A stretch of 64,000 nt of DNA from contig NZ_CP059217.1 of the NCBI RefSeq assembly GCF_014252355.1, forward strand, positions 413,273-477,272. Reading direction: 5' to 3'. How positions within the stretch are numbered: position 1 is the first letter of the stretch; each line of letters starts with the position of its first letter. Of this stretch, positions 55,774-64,000 are shown piece by piece. The DNA comes from Blattabacterium cuenoti. GTDB lineage: Bacteria > Bacteroidota > Bacteroidia > Flavobacteriales > Blattabacteriaceae. The notes beneath the pieces are model-generated. The model was not told where the DNA came from, ran no database searches, and saw nothing but the letters and a program-made list of their open reading frames with translations. A program made the translations under genes and the position numbers.

Positions 55774-57177
55774 TTATAATAAAATATTATTTAATAATAT
55801 ATAAGATATAGAAAAATAAATTAATAGTCCAAAAACATCTACCAATGTTGCTACAAAAGGAGCTGAAGAACTTGCTGGATCACCTCTAAATTTTTTAATA
55901 ATAAATGGTAACATCGATCCACTAAACGTTCCCCATAATACAACTCCAATTAAAGATAAATAAACAGTAATTCCTATTAATATAAAATGATCACCATAAT
56001 TAAATAAACGAAAATAATGCCATGTTAAAATTCGTATAAATCCTGTGAATCCTAAAAATCCTCCCAAAAAAAAACCACATATTATTTCTCTCTTCATTAC
56101 AATCCACCAATCTTTAATTTTGATCTCTCCTAAAGCCATTGCTTGAATAATTAATGTAGAGGCTTGAGACCCACTATTACCTCCACTAGAAACTACTAAA
56201 GGTATAAATAGAGATAAAACGACAGCTTTTTCTATAAAATTAGAAAAATGTTGCATGACTGTAGTAGTAAACATTTCTCCTATAAATAACAATATTAACC
56301 AACCAGCTCTTTTTTGAATTAATTTATACAAAGGTACTTTCATATAGGATTGATTTAACACTTCCATTCCTCCAATTCTTTGAATATCTTCTCTATAATT
56401 TTCATTTGAAACCCATAATATATCATCTATAGTTACTATTCCTAACAATATTTGTTTATCATCTATTACCGGTAAAGAAAATCTATTATTCATAGAAAAT
56501 ATTTTAATAGCTTCTTCTTCAGTATTAGTTACACTCAAAGCAGCACTATATTGCCCATCCATTAAGTTATAAACTTTTGTATTTGGATCTACTAACAGAA
56601 ATTCTCGTATTTTGATATCGTCTAATAATTTTCCTTGTTCATCAACTATATATATAATTTCTATTGCTTCATTATTATTTTTTCCTTCTTTTCTTATATA
56701 ATCTAAAACTTCTTGTATACTCCAAGTATTTTTAACTGAAATATAATATGGGATCATTAATCTTCCAACACTATTTTCAGGATATCCTAAAGAAACTAAT
56801 GTTTTTTTTTTTTCTTCTTTTGATAAATATTTTATTAAATCTTTTAAAGAATCTTTAGAAAGATTTTCTAAAAAAGAAACACGATCATCTACAGATAGAT
56901 TATTTAAAAAATGAAATTTTTTAATTGGTGAAAGTCCTTCTATGATTTTCTCTTTTATAGGAAAATCTAAAACTCTAAAAATAGAAGATGCTTTCTTATT
57001 GTTCAATAAACTAAAAAAATAAATCACATCATTTGGATAATCTTGAAATATTTTTATTAAAGAACTAATAGTTTGATTATTTAAAAATTTTTCATTGAAA
57101 TAATTTTCTAAACCATTAGCATTATATTTTATTTTTGTAGTCATTGTAATCAAATTATTATAAATTTCATAAAACAT
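55774..57177 (-). CDS. mgtE: Magnesium transporter MgtE
   Basis: Mg2+ channel gated by intracellular magnesium. It has 467 residues: an N-terminal MgtE domain (about 30-130) with the LSKEEKKKTLVSLGYPENSVGR connector near its end, two CBS domains (about 135-262), a connecting helix, and five transmembrane helices from about 285. Conserved pore residues are seen in SSGGNSGSQASTLIIQ and PFVATLVDVFGLLIYF. The start is ATG. It converges on rluD with a 29-base gap. No lesion. Confidence 0.95.
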   Translation of the reverse strand: MFYEIYNNLITMTTKIKYNANGLENYFNEKFLNNQTISSLIKIFQDYPNDVIYFFSLLNNKKASSIFRVLDFPIKEKIIEGLSPIKKFHFLNNLSVDDRVSFLENLSKDSLKDLIKYLSKEEKKKTLVSLGYPENSVGRLMIPYYISVKNTWSIQEVLDYIRKEGKNNNEAIEIIYIVDEQGKLLDDIKIREFLLVDPNTKVYNLMDGQYSAALSVTNTEEEAIKIFSMNNRFSLPVIDDKQILLGIVTIDDILWVSNENYREDIQRIGGMEVLNQSYMKVPLYKLIQKRAGWLILLFIGEMFTTTVMQHFSNFIEKAVVLSLFIPLVVSSGGNSGSQASTLIIQAMALGEIKIKDWWIVMKREIICGFFLGGFLGFTGFIRILTWHYFRLFNYGDHFILIGITVYLSLIGVVLWGTFSGSMLPFIIKKFRGDPASSSAPFVATLVDVFGLLIYFSISYILLNNILL

Positions 57178-57291
57178 TGTTTTTTTTAAGTAGATTATTC
57201 ATAGTTTTAAAATTTGTAAAATTACGTAATAATATTATTGTTATATATATATATAACATTATAAATGATTATAAATTCAACAACAATTAAT

Positions 57292-60105
57292 ATGGATTAT
57301 AATTTTAAAAACATTGAAAAACGTTGGCAAACATTTTGGACACAGCACAAAATTTTTTGTACTGAAGATAATAATAATAATAATAATAATACATATTATA
57401 TATTAAATATGTTTCCTTATCCATCTGGTTCAGGCTTACATATAGGACATTGTATTGGTTATATTGCTTCAGATATATATGCAAGATATAAACGTTCTAA
57501 AGGATATAATGTTTTGAATCCAATAGGATTTGATTCATTTGGGTTGCCTGCAGAACAATACGCAATTAAAACTGGGCAACATCCTTCTTATACTACTAAT
57601 AAAAATATAAATAAATATCACGATCAAATTAATAAACTTGGAATTTCATTTGATTGGGATCGTAAATTATGTACTAGTGATCCTACCTTTTACCGTTGGA
57701 CTCAATGGATGTTTATTCAAATATTTAATTCATGGTATGATAAAGATAAAGATAAAGCAAAATCTATAGATTGTTTAGTTGAAAAATTTAATAAAAACGG
57801 AAATTTAATAGTTAATGCTAGTACTACATATAAAAACAAATTTAATTCAAATGAATGGAAATCTTATTCTGCTTTAAAAAAAGAATCTATATTATCATAT
57901 TATCGTTTAGCATTTCTTTGTAAAGAAACAGTAAATTGGTGTCCAGAATTAGGAACAGTTTTAGCAAATGATGAAATAATCAATGGAAAAAGTCAAAGGG
58001 GCGGATATAAAATTTACAAAAAAAAAATGTTACAGTGGAATATCCGAATTACTGCTTATGCAGAACGATTATTAAAAGGATTAAAAGTAATTCAATGTTC
58101 TGATTCTCTTAAAAAACTTCAATATTCTTGGATAGGTAAAAAATATGGACTATCATTAAAGTTGGATCTTGTTTTTAATAAAAACAACATTAAACATATA
58201 GAATCTGTTATATTTTTTCCAGAAATGATATTTGGAATAACTTTTATTATAATGTCTACAGATCATCCGTTAGTTGATAAAATATCTATAGGAGACTATA
58301 AAAGTCAAATTCTTGATTATATTAATCAAGAAATTTCTTTAGAAGACAAAATTTCTGGAATGTTTACAGGAAATTACGTTATTCATCCTTTAATAAATAA
58401 CAAAAAAATACCTATTTATGTTAGTCATTCTTTTCCAGTTGATAATAAATATAAATCAATAGTAGGAATTCCAGGACATGAAAGACATAGCAATCAATTT
58501 GCAAATGTATTTGGATTAGATATAATCAAAGTATTATCAAATGATGATTTAAAAAAACAATATGATACACCACCATGTCTTATAAATTCTGGATTTTTAA
58601 ATGGATTAAAATCCAAAGAAGCTAAAGAACAAGTTATTAACTTTTTAGTAAAAAAAAAGACAGGGGCTCCTATAATCAGTTATCGATTGCGTGATGCAGT
58701 CTTTTCTCGACAAAGATACTGGGGTGAACCAATTCCTATTTATTTTAAAAATAATATTCCGACTCCAATACCGATACACAAACTTCCTTTAATTCTTCCT
58801 AAAATTATTAAATATCATCCTAAAAATGGACAATCTCCATTAATTAGAGCAGAATATTGGGCATGGGATGAAAAAAATTTAAAAATTGTTAATCAATCTT
58901 TAATTGATAATAAATCTGTATTTCCTATAGAAGTTCATACTATGCCAAGTTGGGCTGGATCAAGTTGGTATTTTATACGTTATATGGATGTTAATAATGA
59001 TAATTTTTTTGTAGATAAAAAAAAAGAAAAAATTTGGAAAAAAGTTGATTTATATATTGGTGGATCTGAACATGCAACAGGACATTTAATTTATTCTAGA
59101 TTTTGGAATAAATTCTTAAAAGATCGAGGATGGATTACTTCAGAAGAACCTTTTAAAAAAATAATTAATCAAGGAATGATTCTAAATTATTCTGCTATTA
59201 TATTTAAATTGATCAGAAAAAATATATTTATTTCTTATGGATTAATAAATAAAATTAATTATTCATATTTACAAGAAATATATATAGATACAAATTTAGT
59301 AAATTTAAAATATGAATTAGATTTAAAAAAATTTAAAACATATCATACAGAATTTGAAAATGCAAAATTTTTTTTAGAAAACGGAGTTTTTTTTTGTAAA
59401 AAAAAATTAGAAAAAATGTCTAAATCTAAATATAACGTTATCAATCCTGATAATATTTGCAAAAAATATGGATCAGATATATTTAGACTGTATGAAATGT
59501 TTTTAGGTCCAATTGAAAAATCAAAACCTTGGGATGCATCTAAAATTAATGGTGTAAAAAATTTTTTAAAAAGATTTTGGAGATTATTTCATAATGAAAA
59601 TGGTATTTTAAATATCAATCAAGAGACTCCAACTATACAAGAACAATATATTTTACACGAAACTATTAAAAAAGTTACAAAAGAAATACAATTATTTTCT
59701 TTCAATACTTCTATCAGTTATTTAATGATTATTGTGAATAAACTAACTAAATTACAATGTAAAAAACAACAAATATTAATTCCATTAATCAAAATGACGG
59801 CTCCTTTTACACCTCATATAGCAGAAGAAATATGGAATAAATTAGGAAACAAAAAATCAATAATTTTTTCTTCATTTCCTATTTTTAATCCAATATTTAT
59901 TAAAACCACTACTATTACATATCCTATCATGGTTAATGGAAAATTCAAATTTAAAGAACAATTTGACCACAATCAAAAATTATATATAATAAAAAGACAA
60001 ATTTTAAATAATCCTAAAATAAAATTTATGTTGCAAACAAAAATTTTAAAAAAAATTATTATTATTCCAAATAAAATTATAAATATTTTATTTATCAATC
60101 AATAA
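57292..60105 (+). CDS. leuS: Leucyl-tRNA synthetase
   Basis: Class I synthetase that charges tRNA-Leu. HIGH is LHIGH in PSGSGLHIGHCIGYIASD, and KMSKS is EKMSKSKYNVINPDN. The editing domain is present in the middle, and SRQRYWGEPIPIYF follows it. I chose the ATG at 57292 (937 residues, MDYNFKNIEKRWQTFW), which fits the family's N-terminus; an ATG nine codons upstream also exists. Residues about 27-33 are seven Asn encoded by AAT repeats just before the conserved YYILNMFPYPSG. An insertion of about 60 poorly conserved residues lies between the zinc/catalytic parts and KMSKS. Probably functional. Confidence 0.96.
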   Translation: MDYNFKNIEKRWQTFWTQHKIFCTEDNNNNNNNTYYILNMFPYPSGSGLHIGHCIGYIASDIYARYKRSKGYNVLNPIGFDSFGLPAEQYAIKTGQHPSYTTNKNINKYHDQINKLGISFDWDRKLCTSDPTFYRWTQWMFIQIFNSWYDKDKDKAKSIDCLVEKFNKNGNLIVNASTTYKNKFNSNEWKSYSALKKESILSYYRLAFLCKETVNWCPELGTVLANDEIINGKSQRGGYKIYKKKMLQWNIRITAYAERLLKGLKVIQCSDSLKKLQYSWIGKKYGLSLKLDLVFNKNNIKHIESVIFFPEMIFGITFIIMSTDHPLVDKISIGDYKSQILDYINQEISLEDKISGMFTGNYVIHPLINNKKIPIYVSHSFPVDNKYKSIVGIPGHERHSNQFANVFGLDIIKVLSNDDLKKQYDTPPCLINSGFLNGLKSKEAKEQVINFLVKKKTGAPIISYRLRDAVFSRQRYWGEPIPIYFKNNIPTPIPIHKLPLILPKIIKYHPKNGQSPLIRAEYWAWDEKNLKIVNQSLIDNKSVFPIEVHTMPSWAGSSWYFIRYMDVNNDNFFVDKKKEKIWKKVDLYIGGSEHATGHLIYSRFWNKFLKDRGWITSEEPFKKIINQGMILNYSAIIFKLIRKNIFISYGLINKINYSYLQEIYIDTNLVNLKYELDLKKFKTYHTEFENAKFFLENGVFFCKKKLEKMSKSKYNVINPDNICKKYGSDIFRLYEMFLGPIEKSKPWDASKINGVKNFLKRFWRLFHNENGILNINQETPTIQEQYILHETIKKVTKEIQLFSFNTSISYLMIIVNKLTKLQCKKQQILIPLIKMTAPFTPHIAEEIWNKLGNKKSIIFSSFPIFNPIFIKTTTITYPIMVNGKFKFKEQFDHNQKLYIIKRQILNNPKIKFMLQTKILKKIIIIPNKIINILFINQ
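57370..57390 (+). repeat. (AAT)7 triplet repeat inside leuS
   Basis: Seven exact AAT copies in frame, coding for a run of Asn about 15 residues before the HIGH signature. It sits in a loop at the end of the first helix, so small changes in copy number should be tolerated. In-frame slippage is the likely origin. Confidence 0.95.
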
Positions 60106-60224
60106 TTTTATATAACAATATTGAAACATAAAATGTAGATTTGCATTCAAATAAAAATACAACATTCGTTATTATTTTTTTTAATTTTTTCATACCAGAT
60201 GTATAAGTGAAAAAAACTTTTATT

Positions 60225-61658
60225 ATGTCAAAAAAAAATCCAATGGAAACTGGTACAGTTAGTTTTTTTAGTTGTATAGAAAAAAATTTTGATAAAGCAA
60301 CTCCATTTCTTTCTATTGAACAAGGTCTGTTAGAACAAATTAAAGCTTGTAACGCAGTATACAAAATTCATTTTCCAGTTAAAATAAATAATAAAATCAA
60401 AGTTATTGAAGCTTATAGAGTTCAACATTCTCATCATAAATTACCATGTAAAGGGGGAATTAGATATAGTACGAAAGTAACTCAAGATGAAGTAATGACT
60501 TTAGCTGCATTAATGACGTATAAATGTGCGATAGTAGATGTTCCTTTTGGAGGAGCCAAAGGTGGAATTAAAATTGATCCACAAAGTATTTCTATGGAAA
60601 CTTTAGAAACAATTACTCGTCGTTATACATCTGAACTTATTAAAAAAAATTTTATAGGACCTGGAATTGACGTCCCTGCTCCAGATTATGGAACAGGAGA
60701 ACGAGAAATGAGCTGGATTCTTGATACATTTCTTTCATTATCTACACCAGGTGAAGTAGATGCTTTAGCATGTGTTACTGGTAAACCTATTTCTCAGGGA
60801 GGTGTACGTGGAAGAAAAGAAGCAACAGGATTAGGAGTCTTTTATGGAATTAGAGAATTGTGTAGAATGAAACAAGAAATGAATTCTATAGGATTAGATG
60901 TTGGATTATGTGGAAAACAAGTTATAATCCAAGGATTGGGAAATGTTGGATATCATGCTGCAATTTTTTTTCAAGAAGCTGGTGCATTGATTGTTGGATT
61001 AGCTGAAAGAGAAGGAGCAATTTATAATCAAAAAGGTTTAAATGTAAAAGACGTCATTATGCATTTAAAAAATACAGGTTCTATATTAAATTTTCCAAAT
61101 GCAAAAAATATTGATAGTGCAGAAAAAGCATTAGAATTAGAATGTGATATTTTAATTCCTGCTGCTTTAGAAAATGTAATACATAAAAATAATGCACATA
61201 ATATTAAATCAAAAATTATTGGAGAAGCTGCTAATGGACCTATTACACCTGAAGCGGATGAAATTTTAGAAAAAAAAGGAATTATTATTGTTCCGGATAT
61301 TTATTTAAACGCTGGTGGAGTAACAGTATCTTATTTTGAATGGTTAAAAAATCTTAGTCATGTTCGTTATGGTAGAATGGAAAAACGTTTTAGTGAAAAT
61401 ATGAATTCCGAACTGTTACAAGTTATTGAAAATATTTGCAAACAAAATGTTCCAACAACAGAAAAAAAATTGATTTTAAGAGGTGCTAGAGAAATAGATT
61501 TAGTCCGTAGTGGATTGGAAGATACTATGATCGAAGGATTTCATAAAATTAGAGATTTACAATATACATTAGGAATAAACAATTTACGAACTACTGCATT
61601 TGTTTTGGCTATCAAAAAAATTATAGATTCTTACGAAAAATTAGGAATTTTTCCATAA
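60225..61658 (+). CDS. gdhA: Glutamate dehydrogenase
   Basis: Reversible amination of 2-oxoglutarate with ammonia. It has 477 residues from the ATG at 60225 (GTG at 60207 adds six). Substrate-binding KGGIRYSTKVTQDEVM and the catalytic-lysine region PFGGAKGGIKIDPQ are intact, followed by GPGIDVPAPDYGTGEREM and the nucleotide fold IIQGLGNVGYHAA. It is of the Glu/Leu/Phe/Val dehydrogenase family. In cockroach Blattabacterium a GDH is thought to fix ammonia from host nitrogen waste; that role here is an inference. 37 bases before pyrH. Confidence 0.95.
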   Translation: MSKKNPMETGTVSFFSCIEKNFDKATPFLSIEQGLLEQIKACNAVYKIHFPVKINNKIKVIEAYRVQHSHHKLPCKGGIRYSTKVTQDEVMTLAALMTYKCAIVDVPFGGAKGGIKIDPQSISMETLETITRRYTSELIKKNFIGPGIDVPAPDYGTGEREMSWILDTFLSLSTPGEVDALACVTGKPISQGGVRGRKEATGLGVFYGIRELCRMKQEMNSIGLDVGLCGKQVIIQGLGNVGYHAAIFFQEAGALIVGLAEREGAIYNQKGLNVKDVIMHLKNTGSILNFPNAKNIDSAEKALELECDILIPAALENVIHKNNAHNIKSKIIGEAANGPITPEADEILEKKGIIIVPDIYLNAGGVTVSYFEWLKNLSHVRYGRMEKRFSENMNSELLQVIENICKQNVPTTEKKLILRGAREIDLVRSGLEDTMIEGFHKIRDLQYTLGINNLRTTAFVLAIKKIIDSYEKLGIFP

Positions 61659-61695
61659 TCTTCTAACAAAGAAAAGATAAAGAAATAAAATATTC

Positions 61696-62406
61696 ATGAA
61701 GTACAAAAGATCATTATTGAAATTAAGTGGAGAAGCACTAATGGGAAATAACGAATATGGCCTTCATTCAAATAGGCTCAAACAATATGCAGAAGAAGTG
61801 AAAAATGTAGTAAAAATGGGTGCTCAAGTAGCTATAGTTATAGGAGGCGGTAACATATTTAGAGGATTTTCCAGGATAAAAGAAAATATAATTAATCGTA
61901 TAGGTGGAGATTATATGGGGATGTTAGCTACCGTAATAAACGGAATTGCATTTCAATCTTATTTAGAAAACGTAGGAATATGTACTTATATTCAAACGGC
62001 TATTCGAATGGATCCTATAGCAGAACCTTTTTTTAAAGACAGAGCAATTCGTCATCTAGAAAAAGGTAGAGTCGTAATTTTTGTTGCTGGTTTAGGAAAC
62101 CCTTATTTTACAACAGATACAGCTGCAGTATTACGTGCCATAGAAATTCAAGCTGATGTTTTATTAAAAGGCACTAAAGTAGATGGAATTTATACTGAAG
62201 ATCCAAAAAAAGATAAAAATGCAAAAAAAATAAAAAATATATCTTTTGATATGGTGTATAAAATGGGAATAAAAGTAATGGATACAACCGCTTTTATTTT
62301 AGGAAATGAAAATAATTTACCTATTATTATTTTTGATATAAACCGTATAGGAAATTTTAAAAAAGCAATATCTGGAGAATCAATTGGGACCATTGTAACC
62401 AACTAA
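61696..62406 (+). CDS. pyrH: UMP kinase
   Basis: Phosphorylates UMP to UDP; a hexamer of the amino-acid kinase fold, specific to bacteria. It has 236 residues. RSLLKLSGEALMG opens the protein, VIGGGNIFRG and GNPYFTTDTAAVLRAIEI follow, and the region KVDGIYTEDPKKDKNAK is typical. ATG start. It is followed by frr 18 bases later, the almost universal pyrH-frr order. Confidence 0.97.
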   Translation: MKYKRSLLKLSGEALMGNNEYGLHSNRLKQYAEEVKNVVKMGAQVAIVIGGGNIFRGFSRIKENIINRIGGDYMGMLATVINGIAFQSYLENVGICTYIQTAIRMDPIAEPFFKDRAIRHLEKGRVVIFVAGLGNPYFTTDTAAVLRAIEIQADVLLKGTKVDGIYTEDPKKDKNAKKIKNISFDMVYKMGIKVMDTTAFILGNENNLPIIIFDINRIGNFKKAISGESIGTIVTN

Positions 62407-62424
62407 ATAATAACAAATAATATT

Positions 62425-62982
62425 ATGGAAGATATAAATGAAATTTGTTCTTCTTGTCAAAAAGATATGAATAATATTTTAAAACAATTTAAAAATGATA
62501 TTATTCGCATTAGATTGGGAAGTCAATCATTATTATCTTTTTTAGAAAAGATTAAAATTAAATATTATGATGATTTTGTAGATTTAATTAAAATTGCCAA
62601 TATTTCTATTTTAGATAATATGAATTTAACTATTCGTCCATGGGATAAATCTTTAATTTCAATCATAGATAAAGCAATTATAGATTCTAATTTAGGGTTG
62701 ATGCCTACAAATAAAGGAGAATATATACATATTAAAATTCCTATAATGACGGAAGAAGGTAGAAAACATTTGATCAAAAAAATTAAAACTGAAACAGAAC
62801 AATCAAAAATACTGATTAGAGTTATAAGGAAAAAATATAATCAGATGATTAAAAAGAAGATAAATTTATCTCAAGATATATTAAAAAAAGGAGAACATCA
62901 TATACAAAAAATAACAAATAATTATATTCAAAAAATTAATGAAATTTTTATTTTAAAGGAACAAGAAATATTACAAATATAG
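62425..62982 (+). CDS. frr: Ribosome recycling factor
   Basis: Splits post-termination ribosomes together with EF-G. It has 185 residues in the three-helix/beta-barrel form. The region IRPWDKSLISIIDKAIIDSNLG is the strongest match, followed by IPIMTEEGRKHLIKKIK. The usual Arg after the conserved helix (R-N-I-R region of E. coli) is seen as IRVIRKKYN. Length is normal. It follows pyrH, and asnS begins 24 bases later. Confidence 0.95.
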   Translation: MEDINEICSSCQKDMNNILKQFKNDIIRIRLGSQSLLSFLEKIKIKYYDDFVDLIKIANISILDNMNLTIRPWDKSLISIIDKAIIDSNLGLMPTNKGEYIHIKIPIMTEEGRKHLIKKIKTETEQSKILIRVIRKKYNQMIKKKINLSQDILKKGEHHIQKITNNYIQKINEIFILKEQEILQI

Positions 62983-63006
62983 TATTATAATGAAATTTAT
63001 CCATGA

Positions 63007-64000
63007 ATGATTAAAAAATATTCAATTAAAAAATTATTGGATCAGCACAACCTTTTTTTAAACAAAAAAGTTATAGTAGAAGGGTGGGTACGTTCATTTA
63101 GAAATTATATGTTTATATCATTAAATGATGGTTCTACAATTAAAAATATTCAAATTGTTGTATCATCATCAGAAAAATTAAAAAAGAATTTTTTAAAACA
63201 AATAACAATTGGAACATCTCTTCATGTTATAGGAATTATAACTAATAGTATAGGAAAAGAACAAGTAATAGAGTTACAATCTGATTTAATTAAAATTTAC
63301 GGAAAAGTAGATCATTTATTATTTCAACAATCTATATTACAACCTAAACAACACAGTTTAGAAAAACTTAGGACACAAACACATCTAAGATTCAGAACTA
63401 AGGTCTTCAGTTGTGTTATGCGTATTCGTCATCATATAGCTTTTTCTATTCATAAATATTTTAATGAAAATGGATTTTTTTATATTCATACACCTATTAT
63501 TACTACTTCAAATGCAGAAGGTGCTGGAAATATGTTTCAAGTAACTACTTTGGATCTAAAACATATTCCATGGACACATGATAAAATAATAGATTATCAA
63601 AAAGATTTTTTTAAATGTAAAACATATCTTGGAGTATCTGGACAATTAGAAGCAGAAGCTGCATCGTTAGCATTAGGCAAAGTTTATACTTTTGGTCCAG
63701 TTTTTAGAGCAGAAAATTCAAATACTTCAAGACATTTATCGGAATTTTGGATGATAGAACCAGAAATAGCATTTTATCATTTAGAAGAAAATATGAATTT
63801 GGCAGAAGAGTTTTTAAAATATATTATTCAATATATAATTGAACATTGTGTAGATGATTTATATTTTTTAACAAATTATATGTCAAAAAATGAAGAACAA
63901 TCTTTATTAAAACAATTGGAATCTTTATTAACCATTAATTTTGAAAAAATTAGTTATACTGAATCTATAGATATTCTTAATAAATCTATACATAATAACA
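63007..64000 (+). CDS. asnS: Asparaginyl-tRNA synthetase, 5' part (3' end outside window)
   Basis: Class II synthetase for tRNA-Asn, cut by the window end after about 331 codons without a stop. The start is the ATG at 63007 (MIKKYSIKKLLDQHNL). The N-terminal OB fold reads VIVEGWVRSFRNYMFISLND. Motif 1 region is IHTPIITTSNAEGAGNMF, and motif 2 is FGPVFRAENSNTSRHLSEFW. A long insertion (KHIPWTHDKI and onwards) after GAGNMF is typical of Bacteroidetes AsnRS. This separates it from AspRS, which has no such TTSNAEGAG signature. Confidence 0.95.
   Translation, partial: MIKKYSIKKLLDQHNLFLNKKVIVEGWVRSFRNYMFISLNDGSTIKNIQIVVSSSEKLKKNFLKQITIGTSLHVIGIITNSIGKEQVIELQSDLIKIYGKVDHLLFQQSILQPKQHSLEKLRTQTHLRFRTKVFSCVMRIRHHIAFSIHKYFNENGFFYIHTPIITTSNAEGAGNMFQVTTLDLKHIPWTHDKIIDYQKDFFKCKTYLGVSGQLEAEAASLALGKVYTFGPVFRAENSNTSRHLSEFWMIEPEIAFYHLEENMNLAEEFLKYIIQYIIEHCVDDLYFLTNYMSKNEEQSLLKQLESLLTINFEKISYTESIDILNKSIHNN

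Noticed and set aside
60095-60364. Minus-strand 89-aa frame at the leuS-gdhA junction
   Set aside because: It mostly mirrors the conserved gdhA N-terminus and has no family resemblance.
1-64000. Mobile elements, prophage, CRISPR or toxin-antitoxin system
   Set aside because: No transposase, integrase, terminal repeat pairs, spaced direct repeats or toxin-like gene pairs were seen. All sizeable frames are housekeeping genes or their shadows.

Overview
The window is one AT-rich stretch of a reduced bacterial chromosome (roughly 20-25% GC by eye). It carries housekeeping genes with short gaps and no phage, transposon, integrase, CRISPR or toxin genes. The gene set points to Flavobacteriales (Bacteroidetes): a DUF4290 protein next to murA, a two-cluster ferredoxin, a single-subunit cytochrome b SdhC, an IleRS with a GIHH signature, a ddl / PASTA-protein / rluD cluster, and translation starts without clear Shine-Dalgarno sequences. 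High AT, compaction, degraded genes, and retained sdhCAB, gdhA, aroC/aroE and feoAB together fit an insect endosymbiont of the Blattabacterium (cockroach) type better than the smaller Sulcia or Uzinura/Walczuchella genomes. The genus is an inference from gene content; I could not run a search.

Layout. 1-5.9 kb: 3' end of a DEAD-box RNA helicase, aroC, miaA, a tRNA-Val, folC and glnS. 5.9-19.3 kb, minus strand: the classic block tRNA-Thr, -Tyr, -Gly, -Thr, tuf, tRNA-Trp, secE, nusG, rplK, rplA, rplJ, rplL, rpoB, rpoC, preceded by ileS and lspA. 22.9-31.5 kb: mutS, tRNA-Gly, tRNA-Leu, guaB, a small lipoprotein, rplS, a phosphoglucosamine-mutase-type enzyme and dnaB. 31.5-37.1 kb, minus strand: cysteine desulfurase, sdhC, sdhA, sdhB, accA. 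37.3-41.3 kb: a deoxyhypusine-synthase-like gene, lpdA, ferredoxin, aroE, rpsU, tRNA-Val. 41.4-50.3 kb: recG, DUF4290, murA, greA, a HIT protein, a broken coaX, an alpha/beta hydrolase, a 5-formyl-THF cyclo-ligase and rseP. 50.4-64 kb: feoA, feoB, a tiny FeoB-associated Cys-rich protein, ddl, PASTA protein, rluD, mgtE, leuS, gdhA, pyrH, frr and the 5' part of asnS.

Together the genes cover transcription and translation, peptidoglycan precursors (murA, ddl, a GlmM-like mutase), shikimate steps (aroE, aroC), folate (folC, cyclo-ligase), TCA/respiratory entry (sdhCAB, lpdA), nitrogen assimilation by glutamate dehydrogenase, Fe-S assembly and ferrous-iron uptake, and lipoprotein processing.

The most interesting signals are: (1) protein genes that take a stop or possible start codon from tRNA genes (miaA and guaB antisense, mutS sense, possibly secE); (2) a coaX pseudogene with at least three lesions, read out frame by frame; (3) a deoxyhypusine-synthase homologue that keeps its catalytic lysine in a bacterium; (4) a nine-C run in a very AT-rich spacer, directly after a possible start codon; (5) a 137-base stretch without a single C beside a low-complexity lipoprotein gene; (6) an unannotated 49-aa Cys-rich protein behind feoB; (7) trinucleotide repeats inside leuS and the DUF4290 gene. 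I found no clearly new multi-gene system.
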